DNA from: Sporomusa ovata DSM 2662
Lineage (GTDB): Bacteria > Bacillota > Negativicutes > Sporomusales > Sporomusaceae
Direction: 5' to 3'
NCBI RefSeq assembly: GCF_000445445.1
Contig: NZ_ASXP01000003.1
Span: 620,001 to 684,000 of the forward strand
DNA length: 64,000 nucleotides
Part shown: positions 48,562 through 57,817 of the stretch, piece by piece
Layout of the letters: each line of letters opens with the position of its first letter
Position numbering within the stretch: the stretch's first letter is position 1
Program-made: the position numbers and the translations under genes
The notes under the pieces: generated by a model
Told to the model about the DNA's origin: nothing
Database searches by the model: none
Seen by the model: only the letters and a program-made list of their open reading frames with translations

Positions 48562-49149
48562 TTATTTTTTTGCGCAAAAAAGCCAATACCCAATTAGAAT
48601 GGTGATAACCAATACGCCTGCTGCTGTCAAACCAATCGAATTGCCTAAACCAGCTAACTGTTGCCAGTTATGCCCTAGCCCAGTCCCCAGATAGATAAGA
48701 GCACCACACCAAATAAATGAACTAACAAAAATTCCGGAAATATAGATCTTGCCATTCATCTGGACAAAGCCTGCCGGAATTGGAATCGCGCCGCGAATAA
48801 CAGGTAACAGCCTTCCAAAAACAATAGTAAAAATACCGTATTGATTAAGCCATCTCTCAATAATCAGCAGTTTCGACTCAGTTGGTATGAGGAAGGAAAA
48901 ATATTGGGCGATAATTTTTGTTCTGCTATACAAACCTAATCCATAACTAATAGCAGCCCCCAGCAAATCTCCCAATGCGGTGACCGCTATCGCAGGAAGC
49001 ATTTCTAGTTGTCCGCTATATACTAAATAACCGGTAATCCCCAAGGTTACTTCCCCTGGCAGCGGCAGGCCTGTACCAGTAAGCAACATAGCTACAAAAA
49101 TAGCAAAGTAACCATAGGTGTCGATATGATTAAGTACTGCTTGTTCCAT
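48562..49149 (-). CDS. DedA-family membrane protein
   Basis: 195 aa from ATG 49149; upstream open sequence to 49188 is less likely coding. Motifs ALLTGTGLPLPGEV-like start (MLLTGTGLPLPGEVTLG), ALGDLLGAAISYGLGLYSRT and the FGRLLPVIRGAIPIPAGFVQM arginine/glycine/proline motif are those of DedA/VTT-domain proteins, which act in lipid flipping and membrane homeostasis. About five membrane segments. Single gene. Confidence 0.9.
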   Translation of the reverse strand: MEQAVLNHIDTYGYFAIFVAMLLTGTGLPLPGEVTLGITGYLVYSGQLEMLPAIAVTALGDLLGAAISYGLGLYSRTKIIAQYFSFLIPTESKLLIIERWLNQYGIFTIVFGRLLPVIRGAIPIPAGFVQMNGKIYISGIFVSSFIWCGALIYLGTGLGHNWQQLAGLGNSIGLTAAGVLVITILIGYWLFCAKK

Positions 49150-49209
49150 TGTCGAATTACCTAACCTCCACTTCGCAATTAGATACACTGCTAATGTATC
49201 CTTGATATA

Positions 49210-49237
49210 AAAAAAAATCCGGATATCCGGATTTTTT
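49210..49237. terminator. Intrinsic terminator
   Basis: atccggatatccggat (49217-49232), a palindromic stem with A and T runs, between the nitroreductase and DedA genes. Confidence 0.8.
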
Positions 49238-49264
49238 CAGGTACAACACCAGTCTTTTCTTAGT

Positions 49265-49900
49265 TCAAGAAATAAAAGTTAACACATCCTCGACCGGTTT
49301 TCGCGGCGGAACTGATACTTTATCAGCAGCAGGAACACCCAGTGGTGTCATGGCAGCCAGCTGATAGCCTTCTTTATTAAAACCAATATATGCCGAAATA
49401 TCTTCAGCGGCATGCGTCGGTCCGGTCATCCAGCAAGTGCCATAACCCAGGCTAGCGGCAGCTAACAGTAGATTTTCCATAGCGGCGGCGATATTTTGAA
49501 TACCAGGATTGGGGTTAGCATATTTTATGGCTTTCTCGCGTGGCATAATGCCATCAGCTAACAGCATATCAGCAATAGTAGTGTAAGGACCGGCATACAC
49601 AAGAATCAACACCGGAGCAGCTTTGAAAACTATTTGATAAGGCAGGCTTCCCTTTAACCCCTTGATTTTTTTCTCATCACATAAATATGTGCACAACTCA
49701 GCGTTCTTTCGCTCAACAATTCGGGCAATCTCGGCAATTTTCTTTTTATTTGTGATAACAACAAAATGCCAATTCTGCTGGTTTTTCCCTGAAGGTGCAT
49801 AAGTAGCAGCTTTGATTAGTTCTTTGATTGTTTGCTCCGGGACTTGTTCCTCTGTAAATTGCCGTACACTATGACGCTTGTAAATAAATTCCAATTTCAT
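49265..49900 (-). CDS. Nitroreductase-family oxidoreductase
   Basis: 211 aa from ATG 49900, fixed by gaggaggttagttgtt; the longer frame to 50026 overlaps the upstream transporter gene. FMN-site motifs IYKRHSVRQFTEEQV and TYAPSGKNQQNWHFVVI, then AMENLLLAAASLGYGTCWM and LGVPAA. It reduces nitroaromatics, quinones or flavins with NAD(P)H; substrate not predictable. It lies 32 bp downstream of the DASS transporter and is probably cotranscribed. Confidence 0.9.
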   Translation of the reverse strand: MKLEFIYKRHSVRQFTEEQVPEQTIKELIKAATYAPSGKNQQNWHFVVITNKKKIAEIARIVERKNAELCTYLCDEKKIKGLKGSLPYQIVFKAAPVLILVYAGPYTTIADMLLADGIMPREKAIKYANPNPGIQNIAAAMENLLLAAASLGYGTCWMTGPTHAAEDISAYIGFNKEGYQLAAMTPLGVPAADKVSVPPRKPVEDVLTFIS

Positions 49901-49932
49901 AACAACTAACCTCCTCATATAATAACGTATTG

Positions 49933-51339
49933 CTAATACCATAATCCAATCAACCGCCAATAAAGAACACCTACTGTCAAATATAGCACCACATGCAGCA
50001 CAGTAATCACGGTGCCAACACACCACCAGGTCTTTTTATCATTATATCCCTTTTCCATCAAAAGCGGCCCTAGCGCGTTGCCATAATGCGTCAATGTGCA
50101 AGAAATAATCATTAAATAGGCTAACACAAAAAAGGCCGGATACCTGGGTACATCAGTAGCTGCGACAAAGGAAAAAATAAGTGGTGAAAAGGCTACCACA
50201 TAGCCCGTATAGGATACGAAAAAATAGTGCGGCAAAATGGCCAGCGCCGCCACTAGCAGCAAAATACTATAGGAACCCAATCCGGCGGTCGGCAGCAATA
50301 GTTTGATAACCCCGGCAAACCAAGTAAAAAATTCCAGCTTGGTCAGTGCCACTGAAAAACCTAAAATCGCACCAAACCAAATAAGAAGCGACCACATTGC
50401 TTTGGTTTCGGCCAAGTCATTCCAGTTAAGAACTCCGGTTACCAACATAAGTGATACACCAATAAAGGCGACTAGCGTGCTATCTACTTTTGTTACCGTA
50501 CCTGTGGACCATAGAATCAATATTGTTAAAAATATTCCAATTGCAGTTAACTCAGTCCGGCTAATATGGCCCATACCTGCCAATTCACGCTTAGCACCGG
50601 CCCGCACCGCCGCCATAGAGGTAGTGTCCGGCGGACATAGCTTATATATAATATAAGGTGTCAATAAAAAGCCGAGAAAGCCCGGCAACGCTGCCACAGT
50701 CCATAATGGCCAACTAATACTTATGCCCAGCACATCCTGAGCCAGTTTAACATTGATCAGATTTGGCCCCATCCCGGTCATGAACAATCCACCGGAAAGC
50801 ATACTGGCAGTAAATGTCAGCAAGGTAAAATAGGCACCTGTTCGCTGCTTACCTTTCGGATTATCGGAACTGCTAGCCTCAATAACCCCCTCAGCCAACG
50901 GATACACCAACCCGCCTGTTCGGGCTGGTGAAGACGGCGTACTAGTAGCCAGTATCATATCAATAAAGCTTAAAATATAACCAATCCGCAGCGTTGTCTT
51001 GCCAAACTGACTAATTAACCAAAGACCAATCCTGCGGGTAAGTCCTGACTTTTTCAGGCCGACACCAATCATCGAAGCTACCAATGTCAACCACATCATT
51101 GTATCAGTGTACCCAACTAGTATCTCACGAATGGGCAGAACAAATATCCCTGCCAACGTTGTAATAACTAATAATAACGTCGGTTCAGAACATGGTTGCA
51201 AAATAAGACCCAGTATTAAAGCAACAAACACACCAAATAAATGCCACGCTGTTACGCTTAAGCCACTGGGGGCCGGATAAGCAAAAAACACTCCGGCAAC
51301 ACTCAACAAAACGGCGATTTTGGCAAAGCGCACTTTCAC
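49933..51339 (-). CDS. DASS-family anion:sodium symporter (SLC13-like)
   Basis: 468 aa with 11-13 membrane helices. LGLILQPCSEPTLLLVITTLAGIF, ATSTPSSPARTGGLVYPLAEG and FMTGMGPNLINVKLA-type motifs belong to the divalent anion/sodium symporter family (citrate, succinate, sulfate carriers). The SxxARTGG region corresponds to the substrate/Na+ SNT-like site. Likely imports or exchanges a dicarboxylate; no metabolic partner indicates which. Confidence 0.88.
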   Translation of the reverse strand: MKVRFAKIAVLLSVAGVFFAYPAPSGLSVTAWHLFGVFVALILGLILQPCSEPTLLLVITTLAGIFVLPIREILVGYTDTMMWLTLVASMIGVGLKKSGLTRRIGLWLISQFGKTTLRIGYILSFIDMILATSTPSSPARTGGLVYPLAEGVIEASSSDNPKGKQRTGAYFTLLTFTASMLSGGLFMTGMGPNLINVKLAQDVLGISISWPLWTVAALPGFLGFLLTPYIIYKLCPPDTTSMAAVRAGAKRELAGMGHISRTELTAIGIFLTILILWSTGTVTKVDSTLVAFIGVSLMLVTGVLNWNDLAETKAMWSLLIWFGAILGFSVALTKLEFFTWFAGVIKLLLPTAGLGSYSILLLVAALAILPHYFFVSYTGYVVAFSPLIFSFVAATDVPRYPAFFVLAYLMIISCTLTHYGNALGPLLMEKGYNDKKTWWCVGTVITVLHVVLYLTVGVLYWRLIGLWY

Positions 51340-51442
51340 ATCCTCATCTCCTTAAAATAAAAAACTTCTTTAATACTACCACTTTCTCGACCTTGTTACA
51401 AAACTTTTTTATTTTTGTCTGATACTACTGCTATAGATAGCA

Positions 51443-51470
51443 AAAACAGGGCCACGCGGCCCTGTTTTCG
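51443..51470. terminator. Intrinsic terminator
   Basis: aaaacagggcc pairs with ggccctgtttt, after the radical SAM gene (minus strand) and upstream of the transporter. Confidence 0.85.
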
Positions 51471-51507
51471 TTAAACTTCCCTAATGCACCATCGACAGCA
51501 ATTTTCA

Positions 51508-52386
51508 TTATACCCTTTCTGTCTCCCGTGGACGAAGCCTAGAAACGTCTTTATTGTCTATAATCCCGGTAAGTGTTCGCAGAAGTTCATCTTTGCCTTC
51601 AGGCATCATATTTTCCAAATAGATGCAGTTAGATGGATGAATCGATGTAATGCCGGAATGGTTCAGCTCCATATCCTGAATCATTAAGCGCAGCTCTGTC
51701 AATATTTCCATTTCTTCCGGGACTTCAAACTCCCCGTTTCGGATTTTCTCATAGAGCTCAGTTCCTGGCTGAACTATAATTGTTAAAATACCTATATAAT
51801 CCGGCTGAATCTCATTACAAATCAGCGCCGTATTCCTTGCATGCTCCCAAGCTTTAGGCGCTTTACCTGCCAACCCTAAAATCACGGTTACAAACAGGTT
51901 TATACCTGCTTGCCTTATCCTTCTCCCTGCTTGAACCATTTCCCCGCGACTAACGCCTTTTCGGATAGCACGAAGAACATCTTCATCTCCGCTCTCTACA
52001 CCCAGATGAGCCTCAACTAGTCCATGATTTTGAAGGTCTATCAATTCAGCAAGCGTTTTATTCAATATGCTAACGGCGCTCGCGTAAGTACCGACATATA
52101 TTAGACTGGGAAAAGTATCATACAGACAGTCTAATATCTTGATTAAATTCTCTACAGGCATACTTAGTGCATCACCGTCTGCAAGAAAAACCTTTTTCAC
52201 ATCACCATAATAATCTTTTGCGAGCTCAATATCCTTTAGAATTTCATTTAGCTCACGCAAACGATATTGTTTATCTTTATACATATAGCAAAATGTACAT
52301 TGATTATGACTGCAGCCAATCGTACACTGTAATATGTAATCGTCTCCTGCTATATGGGGGCTGTAAATATTTCCTTCATATCTCAT
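51508..52386 (-). CDS. Radical SAM protein, coproporphyrinogen-oxidase-like group
   Basis: 292 aa from ATG 52386 (gggagagagaatcatt upstream). The cluster motif is GCSHNQCTFCYMY with C25, C30 and C33 (C-x4-C-x2-C, seen in this subgroup). VFLADGDALSMPVENL, HLGVESGDEDVLRAIRKG and VILGLAGK follow. No B12-binding domain or SPASM-type Cys set. The reaction is unknown. Overlap-free neighbour of a small conserved-looking gene 31 bp upstream. Confidence 0.82.
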   Translation of the reverse strand: MRYEGNIYSPHIAGDDYILQCTIGCSHNQCTFCYMYKDKQYRLRELNEILKDIELAKDYYGDVKKVFLADGDALSMPVENLIKILDCLYDTFPSLIYVGTYASAVSILNKTLAELIDLQNHGLVEAHLGVESGDEDVLRAIRKGVSRGEMVQAGRRIRQAGINLFVTVILGLAGKAPKAWEHARNTALICNEIQPDYIGILTIIVQPGTELYEKIRNGEFEVPEEMEILTELRLMIQDMELNHSGITSIHPSNCIYLENMMPEGKDELLRTLTGIIDNKDVSRLRPRETERV

Positions 52387-52417
52387 AATGATTCTCTCTC
52401 CCGGCACTTGAGACAGA

Positions 52418-52603
52418 TTAATTGTTAGCTACTTTGCGCACATACATGAACTTAACTTTTGCGTTACTCGGTTTATTTTTATACAGCATTCTATATACCA
52501 TTTTCTTAGCATCTTCCGGACTATTAGTTTCTACTGTATTCATCATTAAGATATCCTCACCTGCAGTTAAGCAAAGGTGATACTTAACTTCATATGTTTT
52601 CAT
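52418..52603 (-). CDS. Small hypothetical protein
   Basis: 61 aa from ATG 52603 (gaggtgataat upstream). MKTYEVKYHLCLTAGEDILM, then SPEDAKKMVYRMLYKNKPS and a basic end. Alternating beta/helix pattern without known motif. Good ribosome-binding site and position before the radical SAM gene make it a probable gene. Confidence 0.55.
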   Translation of the reverse strand: MKTYEVKYHLCLTAGEDILMMNTVETNSPEDAKKMVYRMLYKNKPSNAKVKFMYVRKVANN

Positions 52604-52707
52604 ATTATCACCTCGCCTCAAAATTTTGACGATTCAGCTGTTCCAAATGAACTAACTATAGCTTCCTATACAAAACCAAGTAGGCTAGGCTATATTACAC
52701 CGGCAGC

Positions 52708-53301
52708 TTAACTAACCGGTTTATCGCTCTCGCCAAGATAGTATAAATCTTCTGGTGTATTAAGGTTACAAAATATTTCTTTAGGGTCTCCCACCTGCCG
52801 TAAATCGCTTTCAACTATTTTGCATACTCTTACATCGGGATAAAATCTAAATACCTGACTAACACCTGCTTGCAAACACTTTTCTATCGGTTTTATGCAA
52901 TTGCGTGAATAGACAGCGCAAAGTGGTTCCAACCGGTTTCCTATCTCGGGAACGACTACATCACATCCCGCTTTTCGCTCCAGTAAATACCTGGCTAACT
53001 CTTCTGTAAAAAATGGCATATCACAGGAGACTATAAATGAATACTGATGCTTTGCGATCATAAGTCCGGCATGCATTCCACCGAGCGGACCCATGCCCGG
53101 GTAACTGTCTGGAACCTCCACAATTCCCGGTAAATTATATTTTGCTGTATGGTTACTGGCAATAATTATTTCATCCACAAAGTTTTGCAGTTTTCGTACA
53201 GTACGTTCGATAAGAGTTTCATTTTTAAATAATAGCAGTGTTTTATCACGCCCCATGCGTGAACTGCGTCCACCTGCCAATATTATTCCACTCACCGCCA
53301 T
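52708..53301 (-). CDS. mobA: Molybdenum cofactor guanylyltransferase
   Basis: 197 aa, usual size. IILAGGRSSRMGRDK (residues 6-20) is the GTP-binding signature of MobA; VEVPDSYPGMGPLGGMHAGL and FIVSCDMPFF follow. It attaches GMP to molybdopterin to make the bis-MGD cofactor used by DMSO-reductase family enzymes such as the one at 61621-63816. It is the last gene of the cofactor block and is separated from moeA by a pseudogene. Confidence 0.93.
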   Translation of the reverse strand: MAVSGIILAGGRSSRMGRDKTLLLFKNETLIERTVRKLQNFVDEIIIASNHTAKYNLPGIVEVPDSYPGMGPLGGMHAGLMIAKHQYSFIVSCDMPFFTEELARYLLERKAGCDVVVPEIGNRLEPLCAVYSRNCIKPIEKCLQAGVSQVFRFYPDVRVCKIVESDLRQVGDPKEIFCNLNTPEDLYYLGESDKPVS

Positions 53302-53355
53302 AATAGCCCCCCTAGCCCATTGAATTCTATTTCTATTATACTTTTTTATTAAAAA

Positions 53356-53394
53356 TTTTGCAGGTGCAAATGGGTGTTTTATCGCACACCACCC
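53356..53394. repeat. Inverted repeat upstream of mobA
   Basis: ttgcaggtg / cacctgcaa with an inner gggtg / caccc. It follows the decayed cytochrome gene on the minus strand and may be its old terminator (t-rich tail). The rest of 53302-53460 shows nothing. Confidence 0.5.
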
Positions 53395-53460
53395 ACCTGC
53401 AATTTTCCAACATTTGTATATAGCTGTTCAATATAGTGGAGCTATTTCTGCGCCTTATTG

Positions 53461-53825
53461 TTAACGCACATGCTGCAGCCCTGTAATAAGTACAGACTCA
53501 TTGGCTTTTACTCGCATAATTTCGTTTTCAACCTATACCGGGTTATGATGCTCAGCCTCATGGAGCGGCTGAGTTCCATTACCAAACATGCACAAAAATT
53601 CGCCCCATTGTAAATTCCGAGGAAGATATGTGCGAATACGCTCACTCCCAGGACAATACCAACCACCATATGCACCCTATCAAACCAATACATGGCTGCT
53701 TTAGGCGCTACCGGCAGGAATGCGTATAGTGCCCAACCGGAACAATTAACAGTATACCACCAATCCGCATCATAATCCCCATTTGTTTTTGACCAGAGTT
53801 CATTTTACCCATTGGCGGCATAATA
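53461..53825 (-). pseudogene. Formate dehydrogenase-type cytochrome b subunit, decayed
   Basis: Pieces in different minus-strand frames read in order GKMNSGQKQMGIMMRIGGIL, then LYAFLPVAPKAAMYWFDR, VHMVVGIVLGVSVFAHIFLG, and GNGTQPLHEAEHHNPV with an in-frame stop before VENEIMRVKANESV. The order and motifs (GQK start, haem-binding-type His helix, QPLxxAEHHNPxW end) fit FdnI/FdhC-like membrane cytochrome b. At least two frameshifts, one stop and a shortened body. Nonfunctional. Confidence 0.72.
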
Positions 53826-53857
53826 TAGGGTATTGTCCTTAGGTTGTTTTCCACTGC

Positions 53858-55096
53858 TTATATAAAGAGTTCACTGCCGCCTCCTACCATAACTGCTGAA
53901 ACTTCTTGTCCGGCGACTAGCGGGCCACTTCCCGCAGGCACGTCAATTAGCGCATTGCAGGCAACCATGGATTTCAGAACGCCGTTACTTTGCCCGCCTG
54001 TAAGTTCTATATAATTCGTATTGTTAATTGTCTGTACTTTTGCCCGTAAAAATCTGCGCTGGGTACTCGATTTATTAAAGCTGTCTTTCAGAATTGCCGA
54101 AATTTTGGGCGGCATTTTTTGATCAAGCCCGAGCATTATTTTAATTAAAGGCACAACGATCAAATCAAAGGTTATACAGGCAGCAGCCGGATTTCCCGAA
54201 AGGCCAATAATTAATTTATTATTGTAGCTTGCAGCTATCATCGGCGAACCTGGCTTCATATCGATTTTTCGAAAAATGATATTTGCCCCAATTTGCTTAA
54301 AAGCGGCTGGTACAATATCGTAATCACCTACTGAAACGCCCCCGGTAGTAATGACTAAATCTGCTACGTCTAATGCTTGGGTAAGGCGCTCAACTATAGC
54401 CTCTTTTTTATCAGGAACAATTCCCATGGGCACAGGCGCTGCCCCTAGTTGCGAACAATAGGCACTTAGAAAATGTTGATTGGAATTATATATCTTTCCT
54501 GGCCGCAGTTCTTCTGCCGGATCAATCACTTCGTCGCCGGTACTAAGAATAGCTATTCTGGTTTTACTAAACACCGGTATTTCATCTACTCCGATGGCAG
54601 CTAACAGCCCCACAAGCGGCGGCGTCAACACCGTACCTCTCTTAGCAATAACTTCTCCCTGCCGTACGTCCTCACCTGCTCGAATAATATCGTTTCCTGC
54701 TTTCAGGGGATAATATAGTTCGACCTTATTTCCCGCTCTTTTTACGTCCTCAAATTTGACAATTACATCTGCGCCATTTGGTATCGGAGCCCCGGTCATA
54801 ACCTTGATAACCGTTCCCTGAGTTACCTGTTTTTTAGGCATATAGCCGGCTTGTACCTCTTCGATAACTTCCAGTATTACCGGATTCAATGAGTTAGCTA
54901 GTTCAGTATCTTTCGCCTGTAACGCATAGCCATCCAAAGGCGATTTGTCAAATGGCGGCAGGTTAATACCTGTTCGGACATCTTGACTTAAAATTCTGCC
55001 GGCAGCGCTAGTCAACGGCACCTGACATTCTGTAACCGGATGGGTAAAATTTAATAACAATGCCTGCGCTTCTTCCAAGGGAATACCTGTCTTCAT
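53858..55096 (-). CDS. moeA: Molybdopterin molybdenumtransferase
   Basis: 412 aa from ATG 55096, six bases after ggaggt. Motifs: LPPFDKSPLDGYALQA, GTVIKVMTGAPIPNGADVIVKFED, ILSTGDEVIDP, DLVITTGGVSVGDYD and LIIGLSGNPAAACITFD, i.e. MoeA domains in order. It inserts molybdate into adenylated molybdopterin. The paralogue at 55118 lies 22 bp upstream in the same operon. Confidence 0.94.
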   Translation of the reverse strand: MKTGIPLEEAQALLLNFTHPVTECQVPLTSAAGRILSQDVRTGINLPPFDKSPLDGYALQAKDTELANSLNPVILEVIEEVQAGYMPKKQVTQGTVIKVMTGAPIPNGADVIVKFEDVKRAGNKVELYYPLKAGNDIIRAGEDVRQGEVIAKRGTVLTPPLVGLLAAIGVDEIPVFSKTRIAILSTGDEVIDPAEELRPGKIYNSNQHFLSAYCSQLGAAPVPMGIVPDKKEAIVERLTQALDVADLVITTGGVSVGDYDIVPAAFKQIGANIIFRKIDMKPGSPMIAASYNNKLIIGLSGNPAAACITFDLIVVPLIKIMLGLDQKMPPKISAILKDSFNKSSTQRRFLRAKVQTINNTNYIELTGGQSNGVLKSMVACNALIDVPAGSGPLVAGQEVSAVMVGGGSELFI

Positions 55097-55117
55097 TTTT
55101 TCCACCTCCTGTTTCTT

Positions 55118-56140
55118 TCACGCACCAGTTCCAAACGAGCAAGCCGGATACTGACAAACCTCACACTCCAGACATAAGCCGCCCATCCCCAATTTCACGA
55201 CCATTGGCCTGGTAATAGGCTGACCTGTCAGAACCAATGGCAGGACAAGATCAAACACAGTCGTTTTATGGTACATTACACAGCCTGGCAGTCCTAAAAC
55301 CGGTACTTTCCCCAAATACGCCACCATCAGCATCGATCCCGGCAATACAGGCGCACCATAGGTTACAATTTCCGCACCTGCTTTTCTAATTCCGCTGGGA
55401 GTAACATCATCAGGGTCAACCGACATACCTCCAGTTGTCAATATCAGTTCAGCACCATTAGCTAGTAATGAGTTCACTGCCTGTGCTATTTCCTCCGCAT
55501 CATCAGGAACAAGAATGTGCTGCACTACCTGGCAGCCAAATCCCTCAACTTTTGCTTTTACAACCGGCCCGAACTTATCCTGAATACGTCCATGATAAAC
55601 CTCACTGCCTGTCGTAATAACACCCACTGTATAAGAATGAAATGGTTTAACGGCAACAACCCCGGTTTGCTGAGCTATTTTCTCCACCAGTTCTATTTTT
55701 GTTTCATCAATCAGTAAAGGGACAACCCGGACACTGGCAACCTTATCTCCTTTTTTCACAGGCCTGTTGTTATTACGGGTCGCAACAATGACTTCTTCAA
55801 TCATATTAATGCGCGTTAGGAGCTCTTCATTTATGGCAATCATTCCAGCATGCTCTGCGATAAGATTAACCTTGCCTTCACTAGGTTCGCTCATGCTAAG
55901 TCCCGTTCCCCTTACTGCCTGGGCTAGACGTAGTCCCGCGTCATTTTCATGCAAAAATCCTTTTTTCATTTGCCAAACATAAAGATGTTCCTTGCCCAGC
56001 TTCAGGAGTTTCGGTATATCTTCTTCTGTAATGATATGTCCTTTTTTGAAGGCTTCGCCCTTGAATTCGCCAGGTATTATTTTAGTAATGTCATGACATA
56101 GTACGTTGCCTATTGCGTCTTCCACTCTGACAATCTGCAT
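55118..56140 (-). CDS. Molybdopterin-binding protein, MoeA-like with Cys-rich tail
   Basis: 340 aa. N-terminal MQIVRVEDAIGNVLCHDIT resembles the MoeA start. The MoCF-binding domain (about 165-310) has VGVITTGSEVYHGRI, ILTTGGMSVDPDDVTPSGI and VLGLPGCVMYHKTTVFD. The C-terminus GLCLECEVCQYPACSFG carries four cysteines, suggesting a metal or FeS site absent from MoeA. Proteins of this type occur with Mo genes in Clostridia; the specific step is unknown. Confidence 0.82.
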   Translation of the reverse strand: MQIVRVEDAIGNVLCHDITKIIPGEFKGEAFKKGHIITEEDIPKLLKLGKEHLYVWQMKKGFLHENDAGLRLAQAVRGTGLSMSEPSEGKVNLIAEHAGMIAINEELLTRINMIEEVIVATRNNNRPVKKGDKVASVRVVPLLIDETKIELVEKIAQQTGVVAVKPFHSYTVGVITTGSEVYHGRIQDKFGPVVKAKVEGFGCQVVQHILVPDDAEEIAQAVNSLLANGAELILTTGGMSVDPDDVTPSGIRKAGAEIVTYGAPVLPGSMLMVAYLGKVPVLGLPGCVMYHKTTVFDLVLPLVLTGQPITRPMVVKLGMGGLCLECEVCQYPACSFGTGA

Positions 56141-56262
56141 AGTTTCTTTCTCCTCACTGGTTATACTCCCAAAATTTCAACCGATCATTTCTATTTCGTC
56201 GCCGGCTTTTATTCAGCCTGGGGTAAGCACTATGGTCCTATCACCTAGATACAATAACCTCA

Positions 56263-56739
56263 CTATTGCTCTCGCTTAACATGACCGCTTTTGCCGCCCA
56301 TTTTTTCCATAAGTTTTATATCCGTAATTTCCATCCAGCGGTCAACGGCCTTACTCATATCATAGATCGTCATCGCGGCAATACTGACACCATTGATAGC
56401 CTCCATCTCCACACCGGTTTTTCCTGTCGTTTTAACCTGACAGCGTATGATTATACAAGAATTTAATTCGTCCATTTCAAACTCAATATCTACCGAAGTC
56501 AACATTAGGGGATGGCACATGGGAATAAGACTAGATGTTTGTTTTGCCCCCATTATGCCAGCTACCTGAGCAACTCCCAGAACGTCCCCTTTTTTGATCC
56601 CGCCACTTATGATGACTTGCAAAGTAGCCGGCTGCATATGAACAATTGCCTGTGCCGTAGCTGAACGTACAGTATCATTTTTTTCACTGACATCTACCAT
56701 CCGGGCATATCCGTCATTATTGAAATGAGTAAAATCCAT
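56263..56739 (-). CDS. moaC: Cyclic pyranopterin monophosphate synthase MoaC
   Basis: 158 aa. MVDVSEKNDTVRSATA, IMGAKQTSSLIPMCHPL and GVEMEAINGVSIAAMTIYDM are the MoaC signature; the conserved His-Pro and Lys residues are present. With MoaA it converts GTP to cyclic pyranopterin monophosphate, the first step of molybdenum cofactor synthesis. It starts 3 bp after the moaA stop. Confidence 0.96.
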   Translation of the reverse strand: MDFTHFNNDGYARMVDVSEKNDTVRSATAQAIVHMQPATLQVIISGGIKKGDVLGVAQVAGIMGAKQTSSLIPMCHPLMLTSVDIEFEMDELNSCIIIRCQVKTTGKTGVEMEAINGVSIAAMTIYDMSKAVDRWMEITDIKLMEKMGGKSGHVKREQ

Positions 56740-56741
56740 AC

Positions 56742-57722
56742 TTATCCCCCTATTTGGTACATCTTGCGTTTATTGTCTGCTCCCCAACCCTCATTCATAT
56801 GATGCCGGTTAGGCTTTTCTCTGATTGCTTTGCTAAAGAGTTCTGCAATTATTTCATCACTGGCGTGATTTTGCAGTGCCAATTTCACATTAATTTCTTG
56901 CTTACCAAACAAGCAGCTGCGAAGTTTACCATCAGCCGTCATCCGAATCCGGTTGCACTCTCCGCAAAAATGATCACTCATAGCACTGATAAAGCCAACC
57001 GACCCCATTCCGCCGCGTATTTGATAGGACTTAGCCGGACCATTCCCTTGTACATTGGCGCCTTTATATAATTCATATTTTTGCTCAATGCGCTCTCTAA
57101 TTTCACTTACCGTCACAACCCGGTCTGTTTTATAAAAGGGTATGTCCCCCACAGGCATAAACTCAATAAAGCGAACATGCAGCGGCATTTTTTTGGCTAA
57201 TTCAACAAAGTCCAATATCTCATCATCATTTATCCCTTTCATCACTACAGTATTAATTTTTATTGGGACCATTCCTAATTCTAACGCTTTGGAAATGGAA
57301 CGTACTACTTCACTCAAACTTCCCCGGCTAGTTATATATTTGAACTTATCTTCATCAAGACTATCTAAACTGAAATTAACCCTTGTTAAACCAGCTGCCT
57401 TCAGTTCTTCTGCCATGTCAGCAAATAGCATTCCGTTTGTCGTAATCGCTATATCATTAATCTTTGGAATCTGAGCGATATCGGCAATAAGTTTCGTAAT
57501 ATTTCTGCGAACAAGTGGTTCTCCACCTGTCAACCTAACCTTTTGAATTCCGATCCGGGCAGCAACCCTAACAAGGTGAGCAATTTCTTCCAGGCTTAGT
57601 ATATTGTCATGGCCAAGATCTTCTATTCCCTCTTCAGGCATACAATATTTACACCGTAAATTACACCTATTTGTAACAGAAACACGCAAATAATCAATAT
57701 TTCGAGCATAACTGTCAATCAC
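56742..57722 (-). CDS. moaA: GTP 3',8-cyclase MoaA
   Basis: 326 aa from GTG 57722. Radical SAM motif NRCNLRCKYCMPE with C20, C24 and C27; VRLTGGEPLVRR; a second cluster FCGECNRIRMTADGKLRSC. The usual C-terminal GG end is seen in YQIGG. It catalyses the radical conversion of GTP. It is the first gene behind a probable Moco riboswitch and heads the operon moaA-moaC-(55118)-moeA. Confidence 0.95.
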   Translation of the reverse strand: MIDSYARNIDYLRVSVTNRCNLRCKYCMPEEGIEDLGHDNILSLEEIAHLVRVAARIGIQKVRLTGGEPLVRRNITKLIADIAQIPKINDIAITTNGMLFADMAEELKAAGLTRVNFSLDSLDEDKFKYITSRGSLSEVVRSISKALELGMVPIKINTVVMKGINDDEILDFVELAKKMPLHVRFIEFMPVGDIPFYKTDRVVTVSEIRERIEQKYELYKGANVQGNGPAKSYQIRGGMGSVGFISAMSDHFCGECNRIRMTADGKLRSCLFGKQEINVKLALQNHASDEIIAELFSKAIREKPNRHHMNEGWGADNKRKMYQIGG

Positions 57723-57779
57723 AGTTCATTCACTCCCTTCCCCGATTTAATAGAACGAAATTTATATCAGAATATAAAT

Positions 57780-57812
57780 AAAACTTCCGTGAGAAGCGCA
57801 CAGAAGTTTTTA
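57780..57812 (-). terminator. Terminator of the moaA leader
   Basis: On the minus strand aaaacttctgtg pairs with cacggaagtttt, followed by attta. It lies between the riboswitch and moaA and is a likely expression platform. Confidence 0.75.
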
Positions 57813-57817
57813 TCTCA

